The notes: generated by a model not told the origin, from the sequence alone. Positions 46,501-55,152 are shown, counted from the stretch's first letter. The stretch is DNA of 64,000 nucleotides from MTP4 sp052056915 (GCF_052056915.1 NZ_CP195119.1:1984001-2048000), one strand, 5' to 3'. Made by a program: numbers and translations.

Positions 46501-47266
46501 TGACGCTGTCAATGAAACTGACACCTTTGTAAAATTTGTTTCAGATGTTAATGCAAGTGATGTGACTTTCACAGTGACTGCGATAACAAATAAAACCGAC
46601 CTTGACGAATTAAACGGTTCGGGCCAGGCATACGGGGAAATCGCCCTTGAAAGAATTGTTGAGGTAAATGTCACCGGAGGAATTGATGGTTCTAACGAGT
46701 CCCAGGTCCGGAATGTACGTATATCTCTCTACTATGACATGAATGACCTTGACCTGAATGGAGACGGAGTTATAGGAGCGGGAGACCTTGATGAAAACAA
46801 GCTGTTCGTTTACTGGTATAATGAAACGAGCGGGAACTGGACAAAGCTCCTGAAAGATAATCCGGACTGGGTGCTTGATTTCGGCAGGACTCCGATAAAC
46901 GGTGATGAACCCGGGTGCGTGTGGGTAGAGGTAGAACACTTAAGCATCTATGGGATAGCAGGATCTAAAATTGAAGATAAGGTTGAAACCTCAAAGAGCG
47001 GCGGAGGGTCCGGCACAGGCAGTGCCACCATTATCCCCAGGCCTGAAAAGCAGGATGAAAAGATTGAAATCGAACCCCTGCCCGGGGAAGTGGGAGAAGG
47101 TTCGGAAGAACTGGAAATTGTGGAAGAGAGTGCTCCCGGAGCAGAGGCAGCAAAGAATACTTCCGCGGAAGAGCAAAACGAAAGTTCCCCCGGATTCGGG
47201 TCAGTACTTGCAGCATCAGGACTGGCTGTTTCAGCCGTTTGTTTGAGAAGGCGGATGCTTAAATAA
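43571..47266 (+). CDS. large secreted surface protein, PGF-CTERM anchored
   Basis: About 1231 residues. A signal peptide (residues 1-37, ending WTVSAG) is followed at once by the tail of a repeat, then three or four copies of a beta-sandwich repeat of about 100 residues (ISVDPGSFNFELKQ...LTIENTG...WLSESPLSGTVAPGSS...AGDYSAEIIISNN). A domain of about 200 residues (GYQWIDSDEPGGPIFDYIDI...IASNGVIEFENN) interrupts the first copy. A GATase-like alpha/beta domain (IDVLLVGADYSADSL...IHNTVLWVIY) interrupts the third. An Ig-like domain, an EF-hand-like DLNGDGVIGAGDL segment, a Ser/Gly/Glu linker and the sorting tail PGFGSVLAASGLAVSAVCLRRR follow. It probably lies in or on the S-layer; the ligand is unknown. 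Confidence 0.9.
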   Translation: MHKKSRNKQKMGLDILKISIILILAISLFSWTVSAGDNGAEVVIPNNDSEEPAVVLVELTVEQTVPDISVDPGSFNFELKQYMNDTRTLTIENTGNAELSFEITDSESVALARLSSNEYPANYFTEFAKSAADTREGRPVIANCGGSDTFGYQWIDSDEPGGPIFDYIDISGTGTPVTGLTDDNQVGPFPIGFNFPFYENTYAQFYIASNGVIEFENNGISFSNQPIPAPDGYNNLIAWCWDDLYCRSDSYVYYESFGDKLVIQFVNYGEWGNIDGRVDAEVIMYPDGSIVYQYDNFSNGFDTDGSTVGIENADGTDGLGVAFNTPYLHDDLTVEFYPEEGWLSESPLSGTVAPGSSIAVNVTVNTSDLAAGDYSAEIIISNNDTDEDRVVVPVELTVEAAPHISVDPGSFYFELKQNTNGNQTLTIENAGGAELSFEITDRSNETTSDESWLSESPVSGTVASGSSIAVNVTVNTSDLHAGDYSAEIVISNNDSEDPVVVPVELTVEGVPDISVNPESFYFELQQSMIGTQTLRIENTGEGALYFRIMDSENEAMVQDLTIQIPASTGQNDEGITTASAFAADISGHETRTIELEDVRISGEPIDVLLVGADYSADSLTSILTSFPDIGTVNFFDAASGTPTLAELQQYDVAIVWSNTYYYDKVALGDVLADYVDCGGNVIIQVGSWYGPDFGLQGRIISEGYSPFVQDGVNGNHYSTASLGLYNASHSIMADVNSVSDVYRDSVVLTTGAELVAEWDDGEEFIATKGPVVGINSWPGDGHPWTGDYPIIIHNTVLWVIYNDSAPWLSESPFSATVAPGSSLTVDVAANTTDLEIGNYSAEIVISNNDPDDSPVVVPVNLTVTDFPTVTINSPAEGQEVSFVDNIVNGTVVEADFESATLVVKDGAGFVVSKYDLSLTDDSFRERVEYAPDQENTLELTAYDVAGNSYMISRTVYVKNNTVQNETPDVIEGVPVLIDAVNETDTFVKFVSDVNASDVTFTVTAITNKTDLDELNGSGQAYGEIALERIVEVNVTGGIDGSNESQVRNVRISLYYDMNDLDLNGDGVIGAGDLDENKLFVYWYNETSGNWTKLLKDNPDWVLDFGRTPINGDEPGCVWVEVEHLSIYGIAGSKIEDKVETSKSGGGSGTGSATIIPRPEKQDEKIEIEPLPGEVGEGSEELEIVEESAPGAEAAKNTSAEEQNESSPGFGSVLAASGLAVSAVCLRRRMLK

Positions 47267-47502
47267 GAAGCATTTCTGCCTTTTCTTTTTTATTGACTCC
47301 TTTCCTAGCTTTCTTTTTAAAGAGGATACAGACCTGCGTTCTTTATAACCATTATTCTGCAATATTTTTTTGTTGTCTTTTTTTGAAAAACAATATCTTC
47401 AGGTAGGACCTCTTCTAGTAGGATCTCGGCTGATAGACCCATGTAAACCCCTGTAAAATTTCATTCCTGCATTACAGGGTAAGAATTCCTTACCCGCCAG
47501 CA

Positions 47503-47535
47503 TATAAATATCGCAGTTAATATACAACAGTACTG
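47503..47535 (+). promoter_or_regulatory. promoter with CAGTACTG palindrome, regulator copy 1
   Basis: TATA-like TATAAATA starts at 47503 and the palindrome CAGTACTG at 47528-47535, 25 bp on, where transcription should begin. The same arrangement precedes copy 2 at 48424-48456. It is a good candidate operator for the HTH protein itself. Confidence 0.6.
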
Positions 47536-47643
47536 CAATAGTTTTGAGGCAACGCGGTCAACTACTCCTGGGATAATACTCAGAAATATCCGATTGAGGT
47601 ACATGAGATCCTGCTTAGTACATATGATCCTGCTGAGGTACTT

Positions 47644-48003
47644 ATGATAGATTTTGCATGTAAGGAATTCAAGGTAGAAGACGTGATCAAATGCGCCCTG
47701 AACCTTACCAGGGCCGACCTGAAGGTATTGAAGCATTTCTTAAACGAGACCGAACACTGGTTTGACACCGATACCCTTTCAAAGGCCCTGAAACTCGACA
47801 TCTCCACGGTCCAGCGTTCGGTGAAAAAACTGCACGAAAAAGAAATCCTGCAAAGGTCCCAGCAAAACCTGGACGGTGGAGGCTACGTCTTCATCTACAG
47901 AGTCCACTCCAGGACAAAAATCAAAAATATCATTATGGACGTTGTCCGGACCTGGGCCGAGAGGCTCGGGCAGGAACTGGAAGAATGGGAAAGCGGGGGT
48001 TGA
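47644..48003 (+). CDS. HTH transcriptional regulator, copy 1
   Basis: A 119-residue winged-helix protein (RADLKVLKHFLNETEHWFDTDTLSKALKLDISTVQRSVKKLHEKEILQRSQQNLDGGGYVFIYRVHSRTKIKNIIMDVVRTW), similar to TrmB/MarR-like predicted archaeal regulators. It is followed four bases later by a broken Fe-S membrane protein gene, and the pair is repeated 0.83 kb downstream in an intact form. The two regulators differ by few residues and both look intact. No strong Shine-Dalgarno site is seen before ATG 47644. Confidence 0.85.
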   Translation: MIDFACKEFKVEDVIKCALNLTRADLKVLKHFLNETEHWFDTDTLSKALKLDISTVQRSVKKLHEKEILQRSQQNLDGGGYVFIYRVHSRTKIKNIIMDVVRTWAERLGQELEEWESGG

Positions 48004-48006
48004 GAC

Positions 48007-48291
48007 TTGCTAAAAATGACCCCATGCCTGGGAATCCTGGTCCTGATAGTGTCCATAGGGGGGCTCTGGTACCCTGTCCTCGGGGATTTCATGTTAATCG
48101 TCTTTGCCGCCATCTTCCTGATAAGCCCCTTCAGAGGCCGCTGGTTTTGCGGAAACCTTTGCCTCAGGGGAAGCCTTGAGGACTTCTGAGTCAGAAAGGT
48201 ATTCAACGAAAAGAAAAATCCCAGAGGTGTAGGAGTTTCTGGCTGTGGGTACCCATCTTCCTGATGCTCATGGGTCTCATGAGAAGGGACA
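48007..48291 (+). pseudogene. broken copy of the membrane Fe-S protein gene
   Basis: It matches the first third of the intact gene at 48843. From TTG 48007 it reads LKMTPCLGILVLIVSIGGLWYP...GRWFCGNLCLRGSLEDF and then TGA where the intact copy has Trp (TGG). A one-base deletion near 48229 shifts the frame, after which RSFWLWVPIFLMLMGLM is recognisable. All similarity ends near 48290, before the ferredoxin part. Three separate lesions show this copy is dead, although its partner regulator is not. Confidence 0.88.
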
Positions 48292-48423
48292 ACTTATAAT
48301 TCGCCTGTTTTTGATATTAGGGCTCCCACGGCCTGAAATATTTCCATCTCAGGAGTGCACACCTGAACAAAAAAAAGTACAGAACTTCTGTTTTTTGACG
48401 GCATAATTCCGTACTTCTCAGCG

Positions 48424-48456
48424 TTTATATAAGGCTGCAGATATAATACAGTACTG
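48424..48456 (+). promoter_or_regulatory. promoter with CAGTACTG palindrome, regulator copy 2
   Basis: TTTATATAA at 48424 and CAGTACTG at 48449-48456, the same 25-bp spacing as in copy 1. GATATAATACAG and ACTGCAA around the palindrome are also shared. Confidence 0.6.
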
Positions 48457-48477
48457 CAACATTTGAGAGGTCGTGCA

Positions 48478-48837
48478 ATGATAGACTTTGCCTGTAAAGA
48501 ATTCAAGGTAGAAGACGTAATCAAATGCGCCCTGAGCCTTACCAGGGCTGACCTGAAGGTATTGAAGCATTTCTTAAACGATACCGAACACTGGTTTGAC
48601 ACTGACACTCTTTCAAAAGCCCTTGAGCTTGACATCTCCACTGTCCAGCGTTCCGTGAAAAAGCTGTACGAAAAAGAGATTCTTCAGAGATCTCAGCAGA
48701 ACCTGGACGGCGGAGGCTATGTATTCATCTACAAAATTCACTCCAGAACTAAAATAAAAAACATAATCATGAACGTTGTCCAGACCTGGGCCGAAAGGCT
48801 AGGGCAAGAACTGGAACAATGGGAAAACAGAGGTTGA
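48478..48837 (+). CDS. HTH transcriptional regulator, copy 2
   Basis: A 119-residue near-twin of the regulator at 47644 (IDFACKEFKVEDVIKCALSLTRADLKVLKHFLNDTEHWFDTDTLSKALELD). GAGAGGTCG precedes ATG 48478; the in-frame TTG 48463 is less likely. It is followed by the intact Fe-S membrane protein gene, whose expression it probably controls. Confidence 0.87.
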   Translation: MIDFACKEFKVEDVIKCALSLTRADLKVLKHFLNDTEHWFDTDTLSKALELDISTVQRSVKKLYEKEILQRSQQNLDGGGYVFIYKIHSRTKIKNIIMNVVQTWAERLGQELEQWENRG

Positions 48838-48842
48838 TAAAT

Positions 48843-49460
48843 GTGCTTAAAATAACACCTTATCTGGGGATTCTTGTCCTCATCGTGTCCATAGGAGGAC
48901 TCTGGTACCCTGCACTCGGATATTTCATGCTGTTAGTCTTTGCCGCCATCTTCCTTATAAGTCCCTTTAGAGGCCGCTGGTTCTGCGGAAACCTATGCCC
49001 CAGAGGCAGTCTTGTCGATTTCTGGATTTCAAAAATCTCTAAAAAAGAAAAGATTCCTGCCGTATTCAGAAGTTTCTGGCTGAGGATTCCGGTCTTTTTC
49101 CTGCTCATGGGCTTCATGGGCTACAGGGTCATGAGCGTCATAGGGACCCTGAATATGTTTGAAAAAATAGGCATGATCCTCGTGACCATGTGCATTGTAA
49201 CCACAGTGATTGCAGTCATCTTTGGCACCTTCCTGAGCCCGCGGGCCTGGTGTACTTTCTGTCCGATGGGCACAGCCCAGAACCTGCTCGGAGGCAAGAA
49301 ATACCAGTTGCAGGTCAAACAGGAAAACTGCATCAGCTGCAAAAAATGTGAAAAAGTCTGCCCGATGCAGCTCGACGTCTGCAACAGCGAAGCAATGTCC
49401 GACTGTATCAAGTGCGGACGCTGCGTGGAAGCCTGTCCAAAAGACGCTCTGCATTTCTGA
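48843..49460 (+). CDS. membrane-bound polyferredoxin (NapH/YccM-like)
   Basis: A 205-residue integral membrane iron-sulfur protein. Helices near residues 5-25, 30-45, 75-95 and 105-125 flank two cytoplasmic Cys motifs (GRWFCGNLCPRGSL and RAWCTFCPMGTAQ). The C-terminal 60 residues form a two-cluster ferredoxin (CISCKKCEKVCPMQ and CIKCGRCVEACPKD). This layout fits an electron carrier between membrane and soluble partners. GTG 48843 is chosen because AGAGGTTGA lies just before and the pseudogene copy starts at the matching TTG. It lies five bases after the regulator stop. The partner enzyme is unknown. Confidence 0.87.
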   Translation: MLKITPYLGILVLIVSIGGLWYPALGYFMLLVFAAIFLISPFRGRWFCGNLCPRGSLVDFWISKISKKEKIPAVFRSFWLRIPVFFLLMGFMGYRVMSVIGTLNMFEKIGMILVTMCIVTTVIAVIFGTFLSPRAWCTFCPMGTAQNLLGGKKYQLQVKQENCISCKKCEKVCPMQLDVCNSEAMSDCIKCGRCVEACPKDALHF

Positions 49461-49816
49461 GCATTTTTATTTTAGACCGATTCCAATTTTTAGTCATTCA
49501 AATTCAATTTTTCTTTTTTTAATTCAACTTTTCTTTTTTTAATTCAATTTTTAGTTTTTCCAATTTCAAAACCGGGATAAAAATATAATTTTCTGTAAAT
49601 ATTTATAATCAATTAACACAATATAGAATATGGGGAACCCGGAAACACCATATTGATCAGATCTGACTTATTAATCAGGTCTGACTTTTTGCCAACTGGA
49701 TATGCCTTTATGCCAGTCAGAGATGAATTATTACACCAGCCGGAAAAGAATTTGAAAGCTAATTCACAGTGTTAATGTTTGCAGAAATCCTGAAACAAGT
49801 CCATGGGGAAAAGAAC

Positions 49817-52800
49817 ATGACAGATCGTGTCCCGGAACTTTCAGCCGACCAGAAAACGGAACTCTCGGAAATATTCGGAGAGTACGTCAATCTTGACAAA
49901 CGCGAACGCCACTACTACAACCACGATATAGGAGCCCTGCCACCTCTTGTAAAGAAAGTGATAGGAAATACCGATCCTGCTGCGGTCGTAAAAGTCAGGA
50001 GTGAAGAAGATGCTGTCAAACTCCTGGAATTTGCAAACCGGTACAAAATTCCGGTAGTCCCGAGAGCAGGAGCGTCTTCGGGATACGGAGGAGTCATCCC
50101 GACAAAAGGAGGGGTCGTTGCTGATGTGACCCTGTTAAACGGGGTTCTTAGCATTGACCCGGAAACAGAGACAGCCGTTGTGCAAAGCGGGATCATCTGG
50201 GAAAAACTTGAGAGAAAGCTAAACGAAAAAGGGCTTTCCCTCAGAGCCATACCCTCAAGTGCTCCTTCTTCAACCGTCGGGGGCTGGCTCATGCAGAGCG
50301 GGGCAGGCTACGGCAGTTACGAGTTTGGCTGGGGGCACGAGAGCATGGAAAACGTCCGGATAGTCCTCCCGAACGGAAAAATGAAGGAATTTTCAGGCCC
50401 CGAACTAAGCAAACTCATAGGAACCATGGGGACGACAGGCATAATCACGGAAGTCACCCTGAAAGTCCAGAGACAGGAAGAAAGAAACGCAGTTTCAGCC
50501 AGTTTCCCGAACGCTGCAGCCCTCAGGGAAGCTCTCGAGACCATAAGGGAGAAGAAAGTTCCGCTCTGGTCAATTTCCTTCCTGAACCCGGAATGGGCAG
50601 ACATGAAGAACAAAGCGCCCAGAAAACTCCATTACGGGGAAGTCGTGGACAAAGATAGGCCCGTGCTCCCAAAGGCTTACGTCTGCACTTTCATGTACCC
50701 TGCATCAAGGGATGTCTCAGGCCTCACAGAAGCAATCGAAAATGCGGGAGGCACGGCCCTTCCGGAAGAAATCTCAAAGCACGAGACCGAAGAGTGGTTC
50801 AAGTCCATGAAGGTGAAGAGGCTTGGCCCTTCATTCATCCCGGCAGAGATTCTGGTGCCGCTCGATAAGATGGACAGGGTCTTTGAAGAAATCAAAAAGA
50901 GAATCAAACTCCAGGTGCTTACCGAAGGTATGGTTATAGGGGACGGAAATGTGGTGCTCCTCTGCTTTATACCCCATTCGGAACGCTCGGTCCTCTTTAA
51001 CACGGCTTTTGCCCTTTCCCTGAGCATCCTGAAGATCGCGGAAGAAAACGGGGGCAGGGTTTATTCCTCGGGGCTCTTTTTTGCCTCAAAGAAAAAGGAC
51101 GTCTTCGGGGACAAGCTTGCCGAAATCGAAGCCCTGAGAAAAGAGTTTGACCCCAGCGGGATCATGAACCCCGAGACCCTGGAAGGAAAAGGGCTCCTGA
51201 ACACTGCCGTTTCCATGGGTTCCGCATTCGAGCCCCTGGGCCGAATGGCAGGAAACATGTCCGGGATAGGGAAAACCACCTTCAAAGACGAAAAGGAAAT
51301 CCCTGCAGAGGTTGCGGAACTTGCCTACTCCTGTTCCCAGTGCGGCTACTGTGTGAGTGAATGCGACCAGTACTACGGCCGGGGCTGGGAGTCCCAGTCC
51401 CCGCGGGGAAAATGGTTCTTTATCAAGGAATACCTTGCAGGCCGGGAAAAACTTGACCAGCGGCAGACAAACACCTTCCTTGCCTGCACCACCTGCCAGA
51501 TGTGCGATGCCCGCTGCGAGCTTGACATGCCAATCGAACACGCCTGGATGACCATGCGCGGGAAACTGGTCGATGAAGAAAAGAAAATGACTTTCCCGCC
51601 CTTCGAGATCATGGCTGCAAGCCTCCTGAAAGAACGGAACATCTGGGCAAACTACCGCAAGGACAGGGACAAATGGATCCCGGACGATATCCGGGCAAAG
51701 ATGAAAGACGAAGCTGAATACGCCTACTTTGCAGGCTGCACTGCCTCTTTTGTGGAAAAAGACGTGGCTGTAGGGGCTGTGCGTATGCTCAACGATGCAG
51801 GTGTTGAATTCACGGGGCTTTTTGACAGGGAAGCGTGCTGTGGGATACCCATGCTCGTTGCCGGGAAGTGGGATGTCTTTGAAAAGATCATGCGGATGAA
51901 CGTCTACAACATGAAAAAGCGAGGCGTAAAAACCGTGATAACTTCCTGCCCTGCCTGCTGGCTCATGTGGCACACCGTCTACCCCCAGTGGGCGGAGAAG
52001 CTCGGGATCGAATACGGGCTTGAGACAAAGCACTATTCCGAAGTCCTGATGGAGCACCTGGACGTGCTAAAGCCCAAATTCAAAAAACCGCTCAATAAAG
52101 TGGTTGCCTGGCATGACTCCTGCCACCTGGGAAGAGCCGGAGGCAAAGTCTACGAACCTCCGAGAGAGCTGTTGAAGGCCATCCCGGGCATCCAGTTCAG
52201 GGAACTTGAACATAACAGGGAACAGGCTCACTGCTGCGGTTCGGTGGTCAGCCTGATTGCCGAGCCTCCGGTTGCATATAAACTTGGAGGTATGAGAATT
52301 CAGGAAGCTGTAGATGTGAAAGCAGACATCATTGCGGCTCTGTGTCCCTGCTGTACGGTCCAGTTCCGTGTCGCATCCGAGAAAAACAACATGAAAATAG
52401 AGTCCCAGGACCTCGGCGCCCTTGTGGCCAGAAGCCTCGGCTATGACATCCCGGACACGACAAACTACGCCCTGCAGTCATGGGTGCCCTTTGAGAAAAT
52501 GATCGACCTCATGCAGCCCGAAAACATGGCCGACCTTATGGCAGAGCTCCTGCCAGAGATGATGGCAGCCATGCCTGCACCCCTGCAGTCCATGATGAAA
52601 ATGGCCAAATACGTACCAGGCATGGACGCCCTGATGAAGCCCATGATGCCGGTTATGATGCCCAGGCTCATGCCCTCGGTCATGCCCAAAGTCATGCCAG
52701 ACATGCTCAAAGCCGTGGAGAGGCGGGTCCCTATGCCAGACTACATGAAAGAGCAGCTCCCCGACCTCATGCCAAAAGCCATGGAAAACCTGATGCCGAA

Positions 52801-52864
52801 TATGCTGCCCCAGATTATCCCGCTGCTGACCCCGCGGATGATCGAGTACATCAAGAAACATTGA
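49817..52864 (+). CDS. FAD/Fe-S oxidoreductase (GlcD-GlpC/HdrD-type fusion) with Met-Pro tail
   Basis: About 1015 residues. The N-terminal FAD_binding_4 domain (VPRAGASSGYGGVIPTKGG...SAPSSTVGGWLMQSGAGYGSYEFGWGHES) and FAD-oxidase C domain resemble glycolate/D-lactate dehydrogenases. Two [4Fe-4S] motifs (CSQCGYCVSECDQY, CTTCQMCDARCELDMP) and two CCG domains (REACCGIPML, CPACW; HDSCHLGR, HCCGSVVS, CPCC) follow, as in GlpC and HdrD. The last 110 residues are rich in Met and Pro (MPVMMPRLMPSVMPKVMP), probably an amphipathic tail. ATG 49817 follows GGGGAA; an in-frame ATG at 49775 is possible. It may oxidise a 2-hydroxy acid; the substrate and acceptor are unknown. Confidence 0.87.
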   Translation: MTDRVPELSADQKTELSEIFGEYVNLDKRERHYYNHDIGALPPLVKKVIGNTDPAAVVKVRSEEDAVKLLEFANRYKIPVVPRAGASSGYGGVIPTKGGVVADVTLLNGVLSIDPETETAVVQSGIIWEKLERKLNEKGLSLRAIPSSAPSSTVGGWLMQSGAGYGSYEFGWGHESMENVRIVLPNGKMKEFSGPELSKLIGTMGTTGIITEVTLKVQRQEERNAVSASFPNAAALREALETIREKKVPLWSISFLNPEWADMKNKAPRKLHYGEVVDKDRPVLPKAYVCTFMYPASRDVSGLTEAIENAGGTALPEEISKHETEEWFKSMKVKRLGPSFIPAEILVPLDKMDRVFEEIKKRIKLQVLTEGMVIGDGNVVLLCFIPHSERSVLFNTAFALSLSILKIAEENGGRVYSSGLFFASKKKDVFGDKLAEIEALRKEFDPSGIMNPETLEGKGLLNTAVSMGSAFEPLGRMAGNMSGIGKTTFKDEKEIPAEVAELAYSCSQCGYCVSECDQYYGRGWESQSPRGKWFFIKEYLAGREKLDQRQTNTFLACTTCQMCDARCELDMPIEHAWMTMRGKLVDEEKKMTFPPFEIMAASLLKERNIWANYRKDRDKWIPDDIRAKMKDEAEYAYFAGCTASFVEKDVAVGAVRMLNDAGVEFTGLFDREACCGIPMLVAGKWDVFEKIMRMNVYNMKKRGVKTVITSCPACWLMWHTVYPQWAEKLGIEYGLETKHYSEVLMEHLDVLKPKFKKPLNKVVAWHDSCHLGRAGGKVYEPPRELLKAIPGIQFRELEHNREQAHCCGSVVSLIAEPPVAYKLGGMRIQEAVDVKADIIAALCPCCTVQFRVASEKNNMKIESQDLGALVARSLGYDIPDTTNYALQSWVPFEKMIDLMQPENMADLMAELLPEMMAAMPAPLQSMMKMAKYVPGMDALMKPMMPVMMPRLMPSVMPKVMPDMLKAVERRVPMPDYMKEQLPDLMPKAMENLMPNMLPQIIPLLTPRMIEYIKKH

Positions 52865-53501
52865 AACAGAGACGCAGAGAAAAAAAATAAGTGAAGAGAA
52901 AAAATAGGTGCAGAGAAAAACGGAAGAAATTTTAGGAATTTCCTCCGAGCCCAACTTTTTGTGGTTTAATTTATTGTGGTTTAAATACGAAGCAAGAAAC
53001 TTCAAAATAATTATGGAGTAGAGATTGAACAGATGAGCAAACTTTCTGTATCTTCTTTTAACAGGGCACTCCATGAGATGGCAAAACCGACGGTTCGGAC
53101 AGAACCAGGGACATGGAAACCGGCCCCTGTGTTCTCACTCAGTTCAACAGCTATATGCCCGACCTTGTTTTTCATGCTGCTAAAGGTCCTGGGGTAAAGA
53201 GAAAGTTCCGTACTTCTGGCAAACATTGTTTTTATGCTCATTTTAATGAGAATCCTTCTGAATTTTGCGCCCTGAAAAGTCCCTGCGAGTGAAAGCAAAA
53301 TTCAGGAAGATTAAAAGATTAAAAGGAGCAGAAGCCCTTTTTTTAAAAGAGATTTATTTCCGGCTCAGAGGAAATGTTATATAGAAGTGCTTGCATTAAG
53401 AATAGGAAAATTACGCACTGAAAATCGCGTACTTAAGAGTTCAACTAATCAACTAATAAAAAATCATATAAATTCAAAATCATTATACAGGAGATTGAAG
53501 T
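52865..53501 (+). promoter_or_regulatory. gap before the thermosome gene, with its likely promoter
   Basis: No credible gene. A TATA-like CATATAAATT at 53465-53474 sits about 30 bp before the likely start of transcription, near 53492, giving a very short leader. A-rich direct repeats (GAGAAAAAAT and GAGAAAAACG) follow the upstream stop codon. Weak frames on the minus strand (53011-53298) lack a ribosome site. Confidence 0.4.
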
Positions 53502-55115
53502 TTGGCAGCACAACCAATCTTTATTTTAAGAGAAGGAAGCCAGAGGACCCACGGTTCCGACGCACAGCACAACAACATCATGGCCGCAAAGGCCGTAGCT
53601 GAGGCAGTCAGGACCACTCTTGGGCCGAAGGGTATGGACAAGATGCTCGTGGACTCCATGGGCGATGTAGTGATCACGAATGACGGGGCAACCATCCTCA
53701 AGGAAATGGACATCGAACACCCCGGCGCAAAAATGATCGTGGAAGTTTCCAAGACCCAGGACGCAGAGGTAGGAGACGGGACCACCACCGCAGCCGTTCT
53801 TGCAGGAGAACTCCTGGAAAAGGCAGAAGAACTGCTGGAAAGCGGTGTCCACCCCACCCTGATCGCAAGCGGATACAGGCTCGCAGCAAACCAGGCTACA
53901 AATATTCTGGAGACTATCACAATCAGCGTCTCCCCGGAAGACACCGAAACCCTGGAGAAGCTGGCCGCAACCGCAATCACCGGGAAAGGGGCAGAATCTT
54001 ACAAGGAACACCTCTCCGCACTTACGGTACAGGCAGTCAGGTCCATCGTTGAAGAAAGAGAAGGGAAGATCACGGTCGACATCGAAGACATCAAGACCGA
54101 AAAGAGGCCTGGAGGAAGCATCAAGGACTCTGAGATCGTTGAAGGGGTTCTCGTTGACAAGGAACGCGTCCACGCCGCCATGCCCGAAGTCATAGAAGAC
54201 GCAAAGATCCTCCTCTTAAGCGTACCTGTTGAACTCAAGAAGACCGAAACCAAGGCAGAAATCAAGATCACAACCCCTGACCAGATGCAGTGTTTCCTTG
54301 ACCAGGAAGAAGCAATGCTCAGGGAAATTGTAGACAAAGTAATCGCAACCGGTGCCAACGTTGTCTTCTGCCAGAAGGGAATGGATGACCTTGCCCAGTA
54401 CTACCTGACAAAGGCAGGCATTTTCGGCATGCGCAGGGTTAAGAAGAGCGACATGGACAAACTCGCCCGTGCAACCGGAGCAAAGGTAATCACCAGCATC
54501 GACGAGATTGAGGAGTCCGACCTCGGGTATGCGGGCCTTGTGGAAGAAAAGGATGTCACTGGCTCCAGAATGACCTTTGTCACAGGCTGCAAGGACAGCA
54601 AGACCACCTCTATCCTCCTCCGCGGCGGAACCGAGCACGTGGTAGACGGCATCTCAAGAGCTCTCGAAGACGCTCTCAGAGTCGTGGGTGTAGCCCTCGA
54701 AGACCAGATGGTCGTTGTGGGCGGCGGCTCCCCTGAGATCGAACTTGCTCTCAGGCTCAAGGAATATGCGGCAACCCTGAAAGGCAGGGAACAGCTTGCA
54801 GTTACGAAGTTTGCAGAGTCCCTGGAAGTCATCCCCCAGACCCTCGCAGAAAACGCAGGGCTGGACCCCATCGACATGCTCGTGGAAATGCGCTCCCAGC
54901 ACGAAAAGGGCAACAAGAAAGCAGGCCTCAACGTCTACACCGGGAAGATCGAAGACATGTACGAAAACAATGTCATCGAGCCCCTCAGGATCAAGACCCA
55001 GGCAATCAACGCCGCCACTGAGGCAGCAATCATGATCCTCAGGATCGACGATGTGATTGCTTCCGCAGGCATGAAAGCAGGTCCCGGCGGAGAAATGCCG
55101 GACATGGAATTATAA
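53502..55115 (+). CDS. ths: thermosome subunit (group II chaperonin)
   Basis: A 537-residue canonical thermosome subunit that folds proteins in an ATP-driven double ring. Motifs: TLGPKGMDKMLVDS, TNDGATILKEMDIEHP, GDGTTTAAVLAG (catalytic Asp), SRALEDALRVV (second Asp), VVVGGGSPEIELAL, and the flexible tail PGGEMPDMEL. The apical protrusion region is intact (TGCKDSKTTSILLRGGTEHVVD). Start TTG 53502, eight bases after AGGAGAT. Compared with the divergent chaperonin at 18.8 kb it is clearly the housekeeping type. A hairpin and T-run follow. Confidence 0.96.
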   Translation: MAAQPIFILREGSQRTHGSDAQHNNIMAAKAVAEAVRTTLGPKGMDKMLVDSMGDVVITNDGATILKEMDIEHPGAKMIVEVSKTQDAEVGDGTTTAAVLAGELLEKAEELLESGVHPTLIASGYRLAANQATNILETITISVSPEDTETLEKLAATAITGKGAESYKEHLSALTVQAVRSIVEEREGKITVDIEDIKTEKRPGGSIKDSEIVEGVLVDKERVHAAMPEVIEDAKILLLSVPVELKKTETKAEIKITTPDQMQCFLDQEEAMLREIVDKVIATGANVVFCQKGMDDLAQYYLTKAGIFGMRRVKKSDMDKLARATGAKVITSIDEIEESDLGYAGLVEEKDVTGSRMTFVTGCKDSKTTSILLRGGTEHVVDGISRALEDALRVVGVALEDQMVVVGGGSPEIELALRLKEYAATLKGREQLAVTKFAESLEVIPQTLAENAGLDPIDMLVEMRSQHEKGNKKAGLNVYTGKIEDMYENNVIEPLRIKTQAINAATEAAIMILRIDDVIASAGMKAGPGGEMPDMEL

Positions 55116-55152
55116 ACCTGCTAAAAACTATTGAAGAAAATTGAAATATACG

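Noticed and set aside
48181..48192. TGA as a selenocysteine codon in the first Fe-S membrane gene
   Set aside because: The intact paralogue has Trp at this site, a frameshift follows 40 bp later and the 3' half is missing; ordinary decay explains it.
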